Assembly: GCF_040954645.1 (NCBI RefSeq)
Contig: NC_092805.1
Location: 70,231,186 to 70,295,185, forward strand
Source: Diabrotica undecimpunctata
Taxonomy: Eukaryota > Arthropoda > Insecta > Coleoptera > Chrysomelidae
Direction of reading: 5' to 3'
DNA length: 64,000 bases
In this document: one piece after another, positions 63,384-64,000 of the stretch
How the letters are laid out: each line of letters starts with the position of its first letter
Position numbering within the stretch: the stretch's first letter is position 1
Notes under the pieces: model-generated
What the model was told of the DNA's origin: nothing
Database searches by the model: none
Seen by the model: the letters and a program-made list of their open reading frames with translations, nothing else
Translations under genes and position numbers: made by a program

Positions 63384-64000
63384 TTTCAAAGGTCAATTGC
63401 GACGAGCAAATTAAAAGACGACAAAATAGATCTATTGACATTTTTAGTTATATTTTTGTATGCAAATCAAGATTTTAAAAAAGTTTTCGTTGTTTTTTAA
63501 AAAATAAGGTATAATGACTATTGATAATAAAAATACACTTGATTAAAAATTTAACGGTGTTAGGCGTTTTATTGCTTATAACTAATTTAAATAATATATT
63601 TCTCTCTATAACTAATAAACTTACTTTGTATGGATATGTTAAGTGTCTCGGTGGACTTGAATCTTAAAATTTTTTATTATTTAATGTATTTCTTGTATTA
63701 CAATCAATACCGGTTTTTTTTTAAACGGTAATAAAATAATATTTAAATTAGTGGTCAGCTAGTTCATCTAGTTGGCTATGTAGCCTACAGATTATATATT
63801 CAAGTTCGTTTATTTACTATAAAAAATTATTTTTATGACTAGATTGTCATTAAATTTAAGTAAGTGGAAGGTGAATAAATATTCATGGGAAATAATTAAC
63901 AAAAATAGATGCATATATACAAAACTCTTGTAGAGAAAAACCACGACATAAATATACCTGGTATACCTACAAAAATTCTGAATTCGAAACAGAAATTGAA
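63384..64000. other. Right flank, no feature recognised
   Basis: AT-rich; no ORF, RNA gene or element end supported up to the window edge. Confidence 0.4.

Overview
The window is AT-rich, intron-bearing and almost entirely made of transposable elements in many states of decay. The families seen are typical of insects: a Helitron with insect-like introns, BEL/Pao, an env-bearing Gypsy (errantivirus-like), LOA, I, Jockey/CR1 and RTE non-LTR elements, a tRNA-derived SINE, a Tc1/mariner element close to the DD82E (Sailor) group, and pogo, hAT and unassigned DDE transposase relics. I infer a large repeat-rich insect genome (a beetle or a hemipteran would fit); the sequence does not fix the species. 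No complete host gene was recognised. There are two weak candidate host exons (19494-19614 minus, 29388-29466 plus).

Layout. 1-4455 is the 3' part of a broken Helitron running off the left edge and ending in a textbook hairpin plus CTAG/T; it cuts a Jockey-like element on the minus strand (4456-6451). 6790-10309 is a 5'-truncated CR1/Jockey-type element with an uninterrupted ORF2 of about 950 codons, followed directly by an RTE element (10334-12240). 12483-13060 holds a pogo/Tigger-like tail, and 13045-15600 a minus-strand Jockey-like element split by a 309-bp RTE end with a 14-bp target duplication. 15600-20600 is gene-poor apart from an RT scrap, a GC-rich hairpin and one possible exon. 20799-24260 has an I-like gag and RNase H scrap around an unassigned DDE transposase. 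24381-28860 contains two hAT-type relics, a Harbinger-like candidate and a MITE candidate.

30793-38960 is an almost complete BEL/Pao element on the minus strand with both LTRs, its right LTR split by a 1.87-kb Sailor-like transposon at a TA. 40703-41150 is another DDE relic, and 41207-41503 a SINE with a perfect 12-bp target duplication. 41516-47345 is an errantivirus-like Gypsy element with internal deletions in pol and a 178-bp poly(A)-tailed insert in env; it is cut by a LOA element (47346-51592). 51768-56582 and 57440-60882 are two related I-like elements on the minus strand, the first carrying a 234-bp RTE end with a perfect 15-bp target duplication. 62121-63383 is a long palindrome with arms of roughly 0.6 kb.

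The parts do not work together as a pathway; the window is a layered record of insertions. Nested order can be read directly at several places: RTE end into Jockey, Sailor into BEL LTR, Helitron into Jockey, LOA into Gypsy env, poly(A) insert into env, RTE end into I. Nearly every coding region carries stops, shifts or deletions of catalytic parts. The freshest looking reading frames are the CR1/Jockey ORF2 at 7268-10144 and the BEL pol.
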